From Palleronia caenipelagi (GTDB taxonomy: Bacteria > Pseudomonadota > Alphaproteobacteria > Rhodobacterales > Rhodobacteraceae): 60,177 nt of DNA. The stretch's first letter is position 1. Each line of letters opens with the position of its first letter. Positions 36,154 through 45,101 of the stretch are shown one piece after another. The notes under the pieces were generated by a model. That model searched no databases. It worked only from the letters and a program-made list of their open reading frames with translations, and had not been told where the DNA came from. A program made the position numbers and the translations under genes. The stretch spans positions 984 through 61,160 of the forward strand of contig NZ_VFSV01000019.1 in NCBI RefSeq assembly GCF_007004065.1, written 5' to 3'.

Positions 36154-37959
36154 ATGCCCCTGCAGGACAGTATCGCCCGCGTCACCGACCGTATTGCCGA
36201 ACGCTCCAAATCCACCCGCCAGACCTATCTCGACCGGATGCAACAGGCCGCCGAGGAAGGTCCCCGCCGCGCGCATCTCACCTGTGGCAATCAGGCCCAC
36301 GCCTATGCCGCCATGGGCGACCAGCAGAACGATCTGGCCACCGGCCGGATGCCGAATATCGGGATCGTGACCGCCTATAACGACATGCTGTCGGCCCATC
36401 AGCCCTATGAACGCTTTCCGTCACTGATCAAGGACGCCGCGCGCGCCGCCGGGGCCACCGCGCAGGTCGCCGGGGGTGTGCCCGCTATGTGCGACGGCGT
36501 CACCCAAGGGCAGGTCGGCATGGAGCTGTCGCTCTTCTCCCGAGACGTGATCGCTCTGGCCACCGGGATCGCGCTCAGCCACAACACCTTTGACGCCGCC
36601 GTTTATCTCGGTGTGTGCGACAAGATCGTTCCCGGCCTCGTCATGGCGGCTGCCACCTTTGGCTACATCCCGGCGATCTTCCTGCCTGCGGGTCCCATGA
36701 CCAGCGGCCTGCCCAATGACGAGAAAGCCAAGGTGCGCCAGCAGTTTGCCACCGGCGAAGTGGGCCGGGACAAGCTGATGGAGGCCGAGATGGCCTCCTA
36801 TCACGGCCCGGGCACCTGCACCTTCTATGGCACCGCAAACTCGAACCAGATGCTGATGGAGTTCATGGGCCTGCACCTGCCGGGCAGCTCTTTTGTGAAC
36901 CCGAACACGCCGCTCCGCGATGCCCTGACCGTCGCGGGCGCCACCCGCGCCACCGAGATCACCGCGCTGGGCAACGACTACCGCCCCGCCGCGCAGGTGC
37001 TCGACGAAAAGGCCTTTGTGAACGGCATCGTGGGGCTGATGGCCACGGGCGGCTCAACCAACCTGATCCTGCACCTGCCCGCCATGGCCCGCGCCGCCGG
37101 AATCCTGCTGGAACTCGAGGATTTCGCCGAGATTTCCGCCGCCACGCCGATGATGGCCAAGGTCTACCCGAACGGCCTCGCCGACGTAAACCACTTCCAC
37201 GCTGCGGGCGGTCTGACCTACATGATCGGTGAGCTCCTTGATGCAGGCCTTCTGCATGCCGACAGCACCACCGTTATGGGCGACGGTCTCAAAGATTATG
37301 TTAAGGAACCCAAGCTCAAGGGCGATGGCGTGATCTGGGAAACCGCCCCCCGCGAGACCCAGAACGACAAGATCCTCCGCCCTGCCACCGATCCGTTCCA
37401 GAAGACCGGCGGTCTGGCCAATCTGACCGGCAATCTCGGTCAGGCGGTGATGAAGGTCTCTGCGGTCAAAGAAGACTATCACGTCATCGAAGCCCCCTGC
37501 CGCATTTTTGAGGATCAGGAAAGCGTCAAAGCCGCCTTCAAGGCGGGTGAGTTTACCTCGGATACGGTCGTCGTGGTCCGCTTTCAGGGACCGTCCGCCA
37601 ACGGCATGCCTGAGCTGCACTCCCTGACCCCAACGCTGGCCGTGCTACAGGATCGTGGCCTGCGCGTGGCCCTCGTTACCGATGGCCGCATGTCCGGTGC
37701 CAGCGGCAAAGTCCCCGCCGCCATCCACCTCGCCCCCGAAGCCGCCCATGGCGGCCCGATCGCCAAACTTCAGGACGGTGACGTGATCCGCGTGGATGCT
37801 AAAGCTGGCACGGTCGATGCGGTCGGTGTCGATCTTGCCACCCGCGAGGCCGTGACCCGCGATCTCAGCGGCAACGGCCACGGCATCGGGCGCGAACTTT
37901 TCGCCGCTTTCCGCCAGAATGTGGGCACCGCCGATACCGGCGCCGCCGTCGTCGTCTGA
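36154..37959 (+). CDS. edd: Phosphogluconate dehydratase
   Basis: A 601-residue IlvD/Edd-family iron-sulfur dehydratase turning 6-phosphogluconate into KDPG, the defining Entner-Doudoroff step. Cluster-region Cys are seen in AMCDGVTQG and [25 protein letters not shown] and [17 protein letters not shown] are typical Edd segments. I chose the ATG at 36154 ([10 protein letters not shown]), after GAGAG; an earlier ATG at 36115 would overlap the operator. It is followed 24 bp later by eda. Confidence 0.96.
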   Translation: MPLQDSIARVTDRIAERSKSTRQTYLDRMQQAAEEGPRRAHLTCGNQAHAYAAMGDQQNDLATGRMPNIGIVTAYNDMLSAHQPYERFPSLIKDAARAAGATAQVAGGVPAMCDGVTQGQVGMELSLFSRDVIALATGIALSHNTFDAAVYLGVCDKIVPGLVMAAATFGYIPAIFLPAGPMTSGLPNDEKAKVRQQFATGEVGRDKLMEAEMASYHGPGTCTFYGTANSNQMLMEFMGLHLPGSSFVNPNTPLRDALTVAGATRATEITALGNDYRPAAQVLDEKAFVNGIVGLMATGGSTNLILHLPAMARAAGILLELEDFAEISAATPMMAKVYPNGLADVNHFHAAGGLTYMIGELLDAGLLHADSTTVMGDGLKDYVKEPKLKGDGVIWETAPRETQNDKILRPATDPFQKTGGLANLTGNLGQAVMKVSAVKEDYHVIEAPCRIFEDQESVKAAFKAGEFTSDTVVVVRFQGPSANGMPELHSLTPTLAVLQDRGLRVALVTDGRMSGASGKVPAAIHLAPEAAHGGPIAKLQDGDVIRVDAKAGTVDAVGVDLATREAVTRDLSGNGHGIGRELFAAFRQNVGTADTGAAVVV

Positions 37960-37983
37960 CCCCAGAATACCGGAGCAACATCC

Positions 37984-38625
37984 ATGACGCCCCAAGAAGC
38001 CAGTCAGAAATCCGAGGCCATCTGTCGCCTCGCCCCCGTCGTGCCCGTCCTCGTCGTCCATGACGCCGCCCACGCCCAGCCTCTGGCACAAGCATTGGTG
38101 GACGGAGGCCTGCCCGCCCTCGAAGTCACCCTGCGCACGCCCGCTGCTCTCGACGTCATCGCCGAGATGGCAAAGGTCGAAGGTGGCACCGTGGGCGCCG
38201 GCACCCTCCTCACTCCCGAGGATGTGCAGCGCGCCGTCGATGCGGGGGCCAAATTCGGCGTTTCCCCCGGCGCCACCGATCGCCTGCTCGATGCCTGCGA
38301 AGAGGCCGGACTGCCGCTCCTGCCCGGTGCTGCTACCTCCACCGAGGCCATGCGGCTTCTGGAACGCGGCTACACGGTGCAGAAATTCTTTCCCGCCGAA
38401 GCCAATGGCGGCGCGAAGGCGCTGAAGGCCATCGGCGCCCCTCTGCCTCAGATCCGCTTCTGCCCCACGGGTGGCGTGAGCCTCGCCAACGCGCCGGATT
38501 ATCTCGGCCTGTCCAATACCCTCTGCGTCGGCGGCTCCTGGGTCGCCCCCTCGGACAAGGTCCAGACCGGCGACTGGGACGGCATCACCGCACTGGCCCG
38601 CGAGGCCGCCGCGCTTCCGCGCTGA
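37984..38625 (+). CDS. eda: KDPG aldolase (2-dehydro-3-deoxy-6-phosphogluconate aldolase)
   Basis: A 213-residue class I aldolase cleaving KDPG to pyruvate and glyceraldehyde-3-P. Schiff-base Lys134 (YTVQKFFPAEANGG), Glu47 (LEVTLRTP) and Arg51 match E. coli Eda (E45, R49, K133). Second gene of edd-eda and followed by a clear terminator. Some family members also act on 4-hydroxy-2-oxoglutarate. Confidence 0.96.
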   Translation: MTPQEASQKSEAICRLAPVVPVLVVHDAAHAQPLAQALVDGGLPALEVTLRTPAALDVIAEMAKVEGGTVGAGTLLTPEDVQRAVDAGAKFGVSPGATDRLLDACEEAGLPLLPGAATSTEAMRLLERGYTVQKFFPAEANGGAKALKAIGAPLPQIRFCPTGGVSLANAPDYLGLSNTLCVGGSWVAPSDKVQTGDWDGITALAREAAALPR

Positions 38626-38679
38626 CACCGGCCTTCGGGGGGACCCACCCCCTCTTTGTGTTCACAAACAGCCAAAATC

Positions 38680-38712
38680 GACCGGCCCGCCCCACAGCGC
38701 GCCGGTCTTTTT
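38680..38712 (+). terminator. Intrinsic terminator of edd-eda
   Basis: GACCGGC (38680-38686) pairs with GCCGGTC (38701-38707), 14-nt loop, followed directly by five T. It lies 55 bp after the eda stop and just before the 3' end of the convergent glnE unit. Confidence 0.8.
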
Positions 38713-38720
38713 GTTCCGTC

Positions 38721-38993
38721 TCAGCCATCCCCGCGCCGGGCCCGGCCTCCTCCGCGCCTTCTCGGCGCTTCGGCACGACCCATACCCTCACGCAAGACCT
38801 TCAGCATGGGATGATCCATGTGCTCATCCGAGTAGCGGGCAAGCAGAAGCTCAATCGCCTCATTGGCGGAGACATCAGCGCCCAGTGACAGCGCCCAGTC
38901 GAGAAAGACAGACCGGCATTCCGCCTCGCTGATTCCATCGATCCGGAACGCTTCAAAAATCAACCCTTTGGGATCCGCGGTATCACCCTTCAT
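38721..38993 (-). CDS. Small hypothetical protein downstream of glnE
   Basis: A 90-residue protein, N-terminal part predicted helical (GLIFEAFRIDGISEAECRS, then FLDWALSLGADVSANEAIEL), C-terminal 20 residues Arg/Gly-rich (APRRRGGGRARRGDG). Its ATG lies 11 bp inside the glnE 3' end, so it is co-translated with glnE. I do not recognise a family. Confidence 0.7.
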   Translation of the reverse strand: MKGDTADPKGLIFEAFRIDGISEAECRSVFLDWALSLGADVSANEAIELLLARYSDEHMDHPMLKVLREGMGRAEAPRRRGGGRARRGDG

Positions 38994-41751
38994 CTTGCAA
39001 CATCTCCAAAATCACCTGCGCCGCATCCGCGCGGATCTCCGTCAACCGCGCCTGCAGAGCCTCCAGAGTCTCCGACTGGCCTTCGCGCAAGAGCACCGCC
39101 GCACCTGCCGCGCCAATCCGCTCCGGGTCCAGCGCGCCCTCCGACAGTAACCGCATGGCCACCTGAATGGCGCGCAGATCCCGGTGGCTGGCCGCCAGCC
39201 CCGCAGCCTGCTGTTTGCCGATCAAACCGGCCTCAGCCGCAGCCTCGATCTGCGGCACCGGTGCCTGGGCCTCTGCCCCCGCCATGAGGCCAAGCATCGC
39301 CGCCACCAGCTCGATGGCCGCAAGCCCGCCGGGGCCATCCTTGACGTTCCAGCCGCTGCCGGGCTTGGCGCCGGCCAGCCTGTCCAGCATCTCGCGCGTG
39401 TCTTGTCGCAGCTTCGCGTGGTCCTGATCGGAGGCGATCACCTCCCGGCAAATCCCTAGAACGCGATCACAAAGCGGCTCCGGCCCGGCAATGGGCCGCG
39501 CGCGGGTCAGGGCCTGATGCTCCCAGGTCCAGGCCTCTTCGCGCTGGTAGCTCGCAAAGCCTGTCAGCGCCGTCGCCACAGGCCCTTGCTTGCCCGAGGG
39601 GCGGAGCCGCATATCCACTTCGTAGAGTCGCCCCGCCCCTGTGGGCGCGCTCAGAGCGGTGACGAGGGCTTTGGTCAGGCGGGCATAATAGGTCCGCGCG
39701 GGCAAGGGCCGCTTGCCCACGGACTCCTCCAGACCGTCCGCATCATAGATGACGATCACGTCCAGATCCGAATGGGTGGTCAGCGATCCGGCCCCCAGCG
39801 CCCCCATCCCCAGCACCATCGCCCCCTCGCCCGGAGGCGGGCCATGGCGGGTGGAGAATTCCGCGATCACGGCGGGCCAGACCGCGCGCACCACCGCTTC
39901 GGCGAGGTCCGCATATTGCGCACCCGCCTGCCGCCCATCGGTCAGGCCACGCAGCAGATGCACACCCACCCGGAAATGCCAGTCGCGCTGCCATTTCCGC
40001 GCCGCATCGAGCTGCCGCTCGTAGTCGCCTGCCTTGGCCAGGACATCCGAGAGCTCCGCCTCCAGCGCGGCACATCCCGGCCAGTCATCAAAGAACGCGC
40101 CCCCGATCACCGCATCCAGCACGGCGGCGTTGCGGCTAAGATACGTGGCGAGGTCCTCGCTCGTGGCCGAGATATCGGCGATGAGCGACAACAGCCCCGG
40201 ATTTGCCTCGAAGAGCGAGAAGAGCTGCACCCCCGCAGGCAGGCCTCGGATGAAGCCGTCGAAATGCAACATCGCCTTGTCCGGCTCGGGCGAGGCCAGA
40301 AGCGCGGCGAGCAGCTCGGGCAGGATCCGTTTGAAGATCTCCCGCGCGCGGGTCGAGCGCAGTGCGGGCACCGCGCGCCAGCCATCGACGATCTCCTGCT
40401 GACTCTGGCTCAGCTCCGGTCCCTCAGGACGCGGGGCCTTGGGCTTAAAGAACGGTTCCGTCAGCGCCGACACACGGTCGAGCCGCTCGGCAATCTCGGC
40501 CATCAGATCTGCCTCGTCCCGGTCGCAGAAATCTGCCAGCCGGGCAAATCCTGCCGGGTCGTCTGGCAGCGCGTGGGTCTGGCGGTCGGCGATCATCTGC
40601 AAGCGGTGCTCGATGGTCCGGTGCGCCCGGTAGTCGTCGGTCAGCTGCCGGGCCACATCCGCCTCGACCCAGCCCGCATCCGCGAGCCGCGCGAGCCCCT
40701 CAACGGTGCCCCGCACCCGCAAGCTCTCATCCCGCCCCCCGGCGATGATCTGCCGGGTCTGGGTAAAAAACTCGATCTCGCGGATGCCGCCGCGCCCGAG
40801 TTTCATATCGTGGCCAGGCAGATCAGCTTTGCCCGTCAACCCTTTGTGCTCACGTATTTTCTGCCGGATATCATGGGCGTCCTCGATAGCGGCGAAATCC
40901 AGATGCCGCCGCCAGACGAAGGGGCGCAGGGTCTCCAGATACCGCGCTCCCGCCTCCGCATCCCCGGCGCAGACCCGCGCCTTGATATGGGCGGCGCGTT
41001 CCCAGGACCGTCCGAGGCTCTCGTAATAGCGCTCGGCGGCCTCCATGCCCAGACAGACCGGCGTCACCGAGGGGTTGGGCCGCAGGCGCAGATCGGTACG
41101 GAACACGTAGCCACCCTCGCGCGTCTCGGACAAAAGCGCCATGGCCCGACGGGTCGCTTTGACGAAGGACGACCGCGCCTCCATCACGTCAGATGCCTCA
41201 AAATACCCTTCGTCAAAGAGGCAGATCAGGTCGATATCGGAGGAGTAGTTCAGCTCGAATGCGCCCATCTTGCCCATGGCCAGCGCGAACATGCCGCCCG
41301 CCACGGGATCACCCTCGCGGCCCGGCAGCCGACCCCGCCGGATCTCGGCGCCGACCTCGCGCACCAGCGCGACGTGAGTGGCCTTATCAGCCAGCCGGGT
41401 GAGTGCGCCAGTCACGTCCTCCAGCGGCCAGACCCCGCCGCAGTCGCAAAGGGCCGAGAGCAGCGCGACCCGGCATTTCGCCTGCCGGAGCGATCCTGCG
41501 AGCTGGTCATCTTCGGCATCGAGACGCCCCAGCTCGGCCTCCAACGCGACCTCAGGCGGCTGATCCGCGATTTCCGCAAGCCAATCCGCCTCCCGCGCCA
41601 TCAGGTCGCGCAGATAGGGACTGCACCCGGAGACGCCGGTACACAGGTCGCGCAAGCGCGCAGGCAGGTCCGCGAGCAGCGCCTGCGTCTCGGCGGCGCG
41701 CTCGGGTTCATGGGGGCGGGGACAGGCGGTGATGCGGTCAGACAGGCTCAT
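38983..41751 (-). CDS. glnE: Bifunctional glutamine synthetase adenylyltransferase/adenylyl-removing enzyme
   Basis: A 922-residue GlnE that adds AMP to, or removes it from, glutamine synthetase in response to nitrogen status. It has two nucleotidyltransferase domains: the N-terminal with SSDIDLICLFDEG (Asp pair at 171-174, deadenylylation) and the C-terminal with HSDLDVIVIYDADG (about residue 660, adenylylation), plus the central and C-terminal helical PII-response regions. Length is near that of E. coli GlnE (946). Confidence 0.96.
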   Translation of the reverse strand: MSLSDRITACPRPHEPERAAETQALLADLPARLRDLCTGVSGCSPYLRDLMAREADWLAEIADQPPEVALEAELGRLDAEDDQLAGSLRQAKCRVALLSALCDCGGVWPLEDVTGALTRLADKATHVALVREVGAEIRRGRLPGREGDPVAGGMFALAMGKMGAFELNYSSDIDLICLFDEGYFEASDVMEARSSFVKATRRAMALLSETREGGYVFRTDLRLRPNPSVTPVCLGMEAAERYYESLGRSWERAAHIKARVCAGDAEAGARYLETLRPFVWRRHLDFAAIEDAHDIRQKIREHKGLTGKADLPGHDMKLGRGGIREIEFFTQTRQIIAGGRDESLRVRGTVEGLARLADAGWVEADVARQLTDDYRAHRTIEHRLQMIADRQTHALPDDPAGFARLADFCDRDEADLMAEIAERLDRVSALTEPFFKPKAPRPEGPELSQSQQEIVDGWRAVPALRSTRAREIFKRILPELLAALLASPEPDKAMLHFDGFIRGLPAGVQLFSLFEANPGLLSLIADISATSEDLATYLSRNAAVLDAVIGGAFFDDWPGCAALEAELSDVLAKAGDYERQLDAARKWQRDWHFRVGVHLLRGLTDGRQAGAQYADLAEAVVRAVWPAVIAEFSTRHGPPPGEGAMVLGMGALGAGSLTTHSDLDVIVIYDADGLEESVGKRPLPARTYYARLTKALVTALSAPTGAGRLYEVDMRLRPSGKQGPVATALTGFASYQREEAWTWEHQALTRARPIAGPEPLCDRVLGICREVIASDQDHAKLRQDTREMLDRLAGAKPGSGWNVKDGPGGLAAIELVAAMLGLMAGAEAQAPVPQIEAAAEAGLIGKQQAAGLAASHRDLRAIQVAMRLLSEGALDPERIGAAGAAVLLREGQSETLEALQARLTEIRADAAQVILEMLQDEG

Positions 41752-41814
41752 GATCTGACCATCGCCGAGTGCGCGCCAAGGTCAAGCGCCCTTTGCGCTC
41801 CTGCCCCGGCCCGC

Positions 41815-42450
41815 TCAGGCGAATTTGCGTCGCGCCGCCGCGAAAGAGGCGGGCTCTGCGACACCATCGGGCGTGTGGGCGTCCTGCACACCCTGCCCGA
41901 GCGCGGTGGTCACTGGCAGAACCCCACCCCACATCCCAAGCCCGTGATCGGCCTCGTCATCCACCGGTGGACCCGTCCGGATCTTGGCGCTGGCATGCTC
42001 TATAGCGACCGCACAGACACCCGTCGCTTTGCGCTCCTGCGCCGTCATGGGCCGGACCTCGGCGCTCCGTCCGGGCAGGAGATTATCGGTGATGGCGTCC
42101 AGCGCGGTATCCAGCTCAGGACCGTCCACCCGGCGCGCCGTGCCGTGGATCATCGCCGAGCGGTAATTCACCGAATGATGCATTCCCGAACGCGCCGCCA
42201 CGATCCCGTCGAGGCGGGTCACCGTGATGCAGACCGGCACCGCGTCGAGCCGTGCGATCCGGGTCTTCGACGCGCCATGCAAGAGGATCTCATCGCCGAT
42301 CCGCGCATAGGCCATGGGCATGACCATTGGGCGGTCGTCGATGATGAATCCCACATGGGCGACCAGACCGTGGTCGAGGATGGCGTGGATGGTCTCGATG
42401 TCGTAACGCGCTCTCATCCGATTGCGGGCGCGGGCGTAGCGGGGCGGCAT
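41815..42450 (-). CDS. Pyridoxamine 5'-phosphate oxidase-like FMN-binding protein
   Basis: A 211-residue split-barrel protein of the PNPOx-like flavin-binding group (YDIETIHAILDHGLVAHVGF, DRPMVMPMAYARIGDEILLHG, then VNYRSAMIHGTARRV). Members often bind FMN or heme; true PdxH signatures are missing. It is transcribed divergently from a MocR-type regulator with a palindrome in between, an arrangement typical of MocR control of a vitamin-B6-related gene. The AGGAG site precedes the ATG by 6 bp. Confidence 0.82.
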   Translation of the reverse strand: MPPRYARARNRMRARYDIETIHAILDHGLVAHVGFIIDDRPMVMPMAYARIGDEILLHGASKTRIARLDAVPVCITVTRLDGIVAARSGMHHSVNYRSAMIHGTARRVDGPELDTALDAITDNLLPGRSAEVRPMTAQERKATGVCAVAIEHASAKIRTGPPVDDEADHGLGMWGGVLPVTTALGQGVQDAHTPDGVAEPASFAAARRKFA

Positions 42451-42494
42451 GGCAGCTCCTAGTAAAATAGTTGACAGCCCCTCTTTACGCGCTC

Positions 42495-42519
42495 AACTGG
42501 TCTCAAAAGAGATCCAGTT
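42495..42519. promoter_or_regulatory. Candidate operator of the MocR-type regulator
   Basis: AACTGGTCTC-AAAA-GAGATCCAGTT is an almost perfect 10-bp inverted repeat (one extra T in the right arm), centred between the divergent FMN-binding gene and the MocR-type gene. ACTGG-containing repeats in such divergent regions are the usual binding sites of MocR/PdxR proteins. The overlap with the probable -35 region of the minus gene suggests direct control. Confidence 0.55.
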
Positions 42520-42528
42520 ACCTGCAAT

Positions 42529-43956
42529 ATGACCAAACCACTTTTACTCTCCCTCCTCTGCGCGCCCGACCCCGAGCGGCCGGATCCGCTCGCCGTGCAA
42601 CTCTATCACGACCTGCTCGCCGCGATCCGCGATGGGCGGCTGGACGGGGGTGCCCGCCTGCCCTCCAGCCGCCGCGCGGCGGAGGAACTGGCTGTCTCGC
42701 GCAGTACGGTGAACACCGCCTATGATCTTTTGCGCGCGGAGGGCGTCGTGGCCATCCGTCAGGGCGCGGCGCCCGAGGTTCTGCCTGCGCAACAGCCGAC
42801 TGCGCGTCCCGCGGTGACAGCCACGCGCACCGTCTCAGAGCGGGGTGCCAGACTGGCCGAGACACCGCGGCGGAGCGGCGGGTCGATGATGGCGCCGGGC
42901 CAGCCATCGGAGGCGGCCTTTCCCGCGGATGACTGGGCGCGGCAATTGCGCCGGGTCGCGCGGAGGGTACAGGGTCCGGCCTTTGCCTATGGCGAGACGG
43001 ACGGGTTGCCCGCCCTGCGTTCCATTCTGGCCGAGCGGCTGGGCACAGACCGGGGTCTCAAGGTCGATCCCGACCAGATCCTCATCACTCCGGGCACTCA
43101 GGCGTCCCTCGCGCTGGTCTCCCACGTCATGGCAGATCCGGGTGATCTCGCAGCGCTGGAGGATCCCTGCCATCTGGGCGCCCGGATCGCCTTTGGCGGC
43201 GCGGGCCTGACGCCACATCCTGTCCCTGTCGACCGCCACGGGATCGACCCGCAAGAGGTCCCCGCCGCCGCACGGCTGCTGTATCTGACGCCTTCCAACC
43301 AATATCCCATGGGGGTGCGTCTGACGCGACCCCACCGGCTCGCATTGCTGGACTGGGCGGCGCGGAGCGGTGGAACCATCCTCGAAGACGATTATGACAG
43401 CGAATTTCACTGGCGGGGCAAAGAGATCGCCGCGCTGGCCTCCGAGGCGCGCGGCGACGAGGTGATCTATCTGGGCTCAGCCTCGAAAGCGCTGGCTCCG
43501 GGGCTGCGGCTGGGTTGGCTCGTTGGCCCTGCCTCGCTGATGGACCCGCTGCGCCGCGCCCAGCGTAATCTGGGGATGCTGGCCAATATCCACGCCCAAG
43601 GGGCGCTGGCCGAGATGATGCGCACCGGAGGTTACCGGGCGCAACTGGCTCGAATCGCCCGCATCTACGAGCCGAGGGGCCGCGCGCTCGCTGCGGCCCT
43701 CGCGGTCTTACCCGGCGTGGAGGCAGAGCCACCCGATGGGGGTGTTCAGGTCGCGGCCCGATTTGACGACACATGGTCCGAAGAAACAGCCATTACCGCG
43801 CTGCGGGAGGCGGGTTTTGGGCCGAACCCTCTGTCGAACCACTGTCAAGTGGTCCCTCTAAAGGGGCTCGTGGTCGGGTTTGCCGACGCAACGCCGGAGC
43901 GCATTGCCCAATTTATCCACATTCTCAAAGCTGTTAGAAACCTTCCAAACTATTGA
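42529..43956 (+). CDS. MocR/PdxR-type transcriptional regulator (GntR HTH plus aminotransferase domain)
   Basis: A 475-residue PLP-binding regulator. Residues about 15-80 form a GntR winged helix (LPSSRRAAEELAVSRSTVNTAYD), followed by a short linker and a class I aminotransferase-like domain with GTQASLALVSHVM, EDDYDSEFHW and the PLP lysine in GSASKALAPGLRLGWL. Such proteins sense PLP or amino-compound aldimines. The gene has no clear ribosome site, so the mRNA may be nearly leaderless. It likely controls the divergent FMN-binding gene and itself. Confidence 0.88.
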   Translation: MTKPLLLSLLCAPDPERPDPLAVQLYHDLLAAIRDGRLDGGARLPSSRRAAEELAVSRSTVNTAYDLLRAEGVVAIRQGAAPEVLPAQQPTARPAVTATRTVSERGARLAETPRRSGGSMMAPGQPSEAAFPADDWARQLRRVARRVQGPAFAYGETDGLPALRSILAERLGTDRGLKVDPDQILITPGTQASLALVSHVMADPGDLAALEDPCHLGARIAFGGAGLTPHPVPVDRHGIDPQEVPAAARLLYLTPSNQYPMGVRLTRPHRLALLDWAARSGGTILEDDYDSEFHWRGKEIAALASEARGDEVIYLGSASKALAPGLRLGWLVGPASLMDPLRRAQRNLGMLANIHAQGALAEMMRTGGYRAQLARIARIYEPRGRALAAALAVLPGVEAEPPDGGVQVAARFDDTWSEETAITALREAGFGPNPLSNHCQVVPLKGLVVGFADATPERIAQFIHILKAVRNLPNY

Positions 43957-43978
43957 AATCATGAACAAGTCAACGGTT

Positions 43979-43997
43979 ATGTAAAATCTTTTTACAT
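43979..43997. promoter_or_regulatory. Inverted repeat 1 upstream of the DUF2852 gene
   Basis: ATGTAAA-ATCTT-TTTACAT, a perfect 19-bp palindrome just after the MocR-type gene. It shares the form ATGTRAA-N5-TTYACAT with a second palindrome 59 bp downstream (centre to centre). Two matched sites before one gene point to a dimeric regulator; the identity is unknown. Confidence 0.6.
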
Positions 43998-44037
43998 TAC
44001 CTCTTGATGCGGCGACGTGACGTTCCCATTTTGGATG

Positions 44038-44056
44038 ATGTGAAAGGAATTCACAT
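44038..44056. promoter_or_regulatory. Inverted repeat 2 upstream of the DUF2852 gene
   Basis: ATGTGAA-AGGAA-TTCACAT, a perfect 19-bp palindrome 25 bp before the DUF2852 start codon, so probably over or just behind the transcription start. It is the partner of the site at 43979-43997; the spacing of 59 bp is between five and six helical turns. Confidence 0.6.
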
Positions 44057-44081
44057 TAACCGCCCATCAAGGAGCACAGAT

Positions 44082-44483
44082 ATGACTGATTTTGCCACGA
44101 ATGCCCCGGTTGCGGCCGGAAACGTTCTCCGCCGAGCCGAAGACTGGCTGGATCAGCGCGGTCGCGGCGCCTGGATCGCGGCCATGGTGCTGGGCTTTAT
44201 CTTCGTCTGGCCCGTCGGTTTGGCACTGCTGGCCTTCATGGTCTGGCAAAACAAATTTGCTGGCCGCAGCTGCCACGCCCAGACCCGGATTCGTACGCCC
44301 CGCAGCACCACCGGCAACGCGGCTTTTGACGCCTATCGCGCTGAAACCCTGCGCCGTCTCGAAGAGGAACAGGCCGCGTTCGAGGAGTTCATGCAGCGCC
44401 TGCGTGAGGCCCGCGACAAGGCCGAGTTCGACCAGTTCATGGAAGAGCGCCAGCCCCGCAAGGATATCGCCGTCGAGGTTTGA
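44082..44483 (+). CDS. DUF2852 membrane protein
   Basis: A 133-residue protein with one or two hydrophobic helices (AAMVLGFIFVWPVGLALLAF, about residues 33-55) followed by a polar, helical C-terminus rich in Glu/Arg (AETLRRLEEEQAAFEEFMQR, REARDKAEFDQFMEER). This matches the DUF2852 family of alphaproteobacteria, function unknown. The ATG at 44082 has a clear AAGGAGCACAGAT site. Two matched palindromes upstream show it is specifically regulated. Confidence 0.8.
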   Translation: MTDFATNAPVAAGNVLRRAEDWLDQRGRGAWIAAMVLGFIFVWPVGLALLAFMVWQNKFAGRSCHAQTRIRTPRSTTGNAAFDAYRAETLRRLEEEQAAFEEFMQRLREARDKAEFDQFMEERQPRKDIAVEV

Positions 44484-44554
44484 CCCTGGCTTTTCCCTCC
44501 CTGCCCGCTCCGATACTCTCGGGGCGGGAGCTTCCCCTTCTGAGGCACAAGACG

Positions 44555-45007
44555 ATGATGACCATGACACCCGGCCTGCCCGATCCCTTCGCTCATGCGG
44601 ATCTCTACCGCGACACCACGACCAAGCGCGCCTTCGCCTGGGTCATTGACGTGATCTGCATCACCGCCCTGTCGCTCTTGCTGACACCGCTGACCCTGTT
44701 CACCTCGATCTTCTATTTCCCGCTCTTCTACATCTGCGTGGGCATGGCCTACCGGACCGCGTCTATCGCCCGACTGTCGGCCACACCGGGGATGCGGTTG
44801 ATGTCGGTCGAACTGCGCAACAGCGACGGCGAACCGCTCGATTTTGGCGAAGCAGCGCTGCATACGGTCGGATACACCGCATCGGTGCTGGTCTTTCCGG
44901 CGCAGCTGATCTCCGGCGCCCTGATGATTGGCACGGCACGGGGACAGGGGCTCACGGACCTCGTTATGGGCAGTGCCGCCATCAACCGGACTTCAACCTG
45001 GCGCTGA
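44555..45007 (+). CDS. RDD-family membrane protein
   Basis: A 150-residue RDD protein. It has the conserved N-terminal Arg/Asp region (TTKRAFAWVIDVICITALSL), two central helices (LLTPLTLFTSIFYFPLFYIC) and a C-terminal helix; the segment SATPGMRLMSVELRNSDG is the usual RDD loop. Some RDD proteins are Na+ or drug antiporters, others unknown. The start at 44555 (MMTMTPG) is preceded by GAGGCAC; nearby ATGs at 44558 and 44564 are possible. Confidence 0.78.
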   Translation: MMTMTPGLPDPFAHADLYRDTTTKRAFAWVIDVICITALSLLLTPLTLFTSIFYFPLFYICVGMAYRTASIARLSATPGMRLMSVELRNSDGEPLDFGEAALHTVGYTASVLVFPAQLISGALMIGTARGQGLTDLVMGSAAINRTSTWR

Positions 45008-45022
45008 CCGTCCACCAAAATT

Positions 45023-45047
45023 CCCTCGCTGTTTAGACAAGCGAGGG
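45023..45047. other. Hairpin between the RDD gene and bpt
   Basis: CCCTCGCT-GTTTAGACA-AGCGAGGG is a perfect 8-bp stem, directly followed by a second possible stem AGACAGA...TCTGTCT (45049-45082). No T-run follows, so neither is a standard terminator; a 3'-end stabiliser or attenuating structure for bpt is possible. Confidence 0.4.
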
Positions 45048-45101
45048 TAGACAGATTGTCCTCGTCAGCTAGTCTGTCTGTGATACGAGAGACGTCTGAA
45101 C

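Noticed and set aside
39517-42462. Very long open frame (981 codons) antisense to glnE
   Set aside because: It arises from GC-rich codon bias opposite a real gene; its composition is His/Arg/Gly-rich with no family resemblance, while the minus strand encodes clear GlnE.
43979-44056. PpsR/CrtJ (TGT-N12-ACA) sites upstream of DUF2852
   Set aside because: The palindromes have TGT-N11-ACA spacing, one base short, and no photosynthesis genes are nearby.
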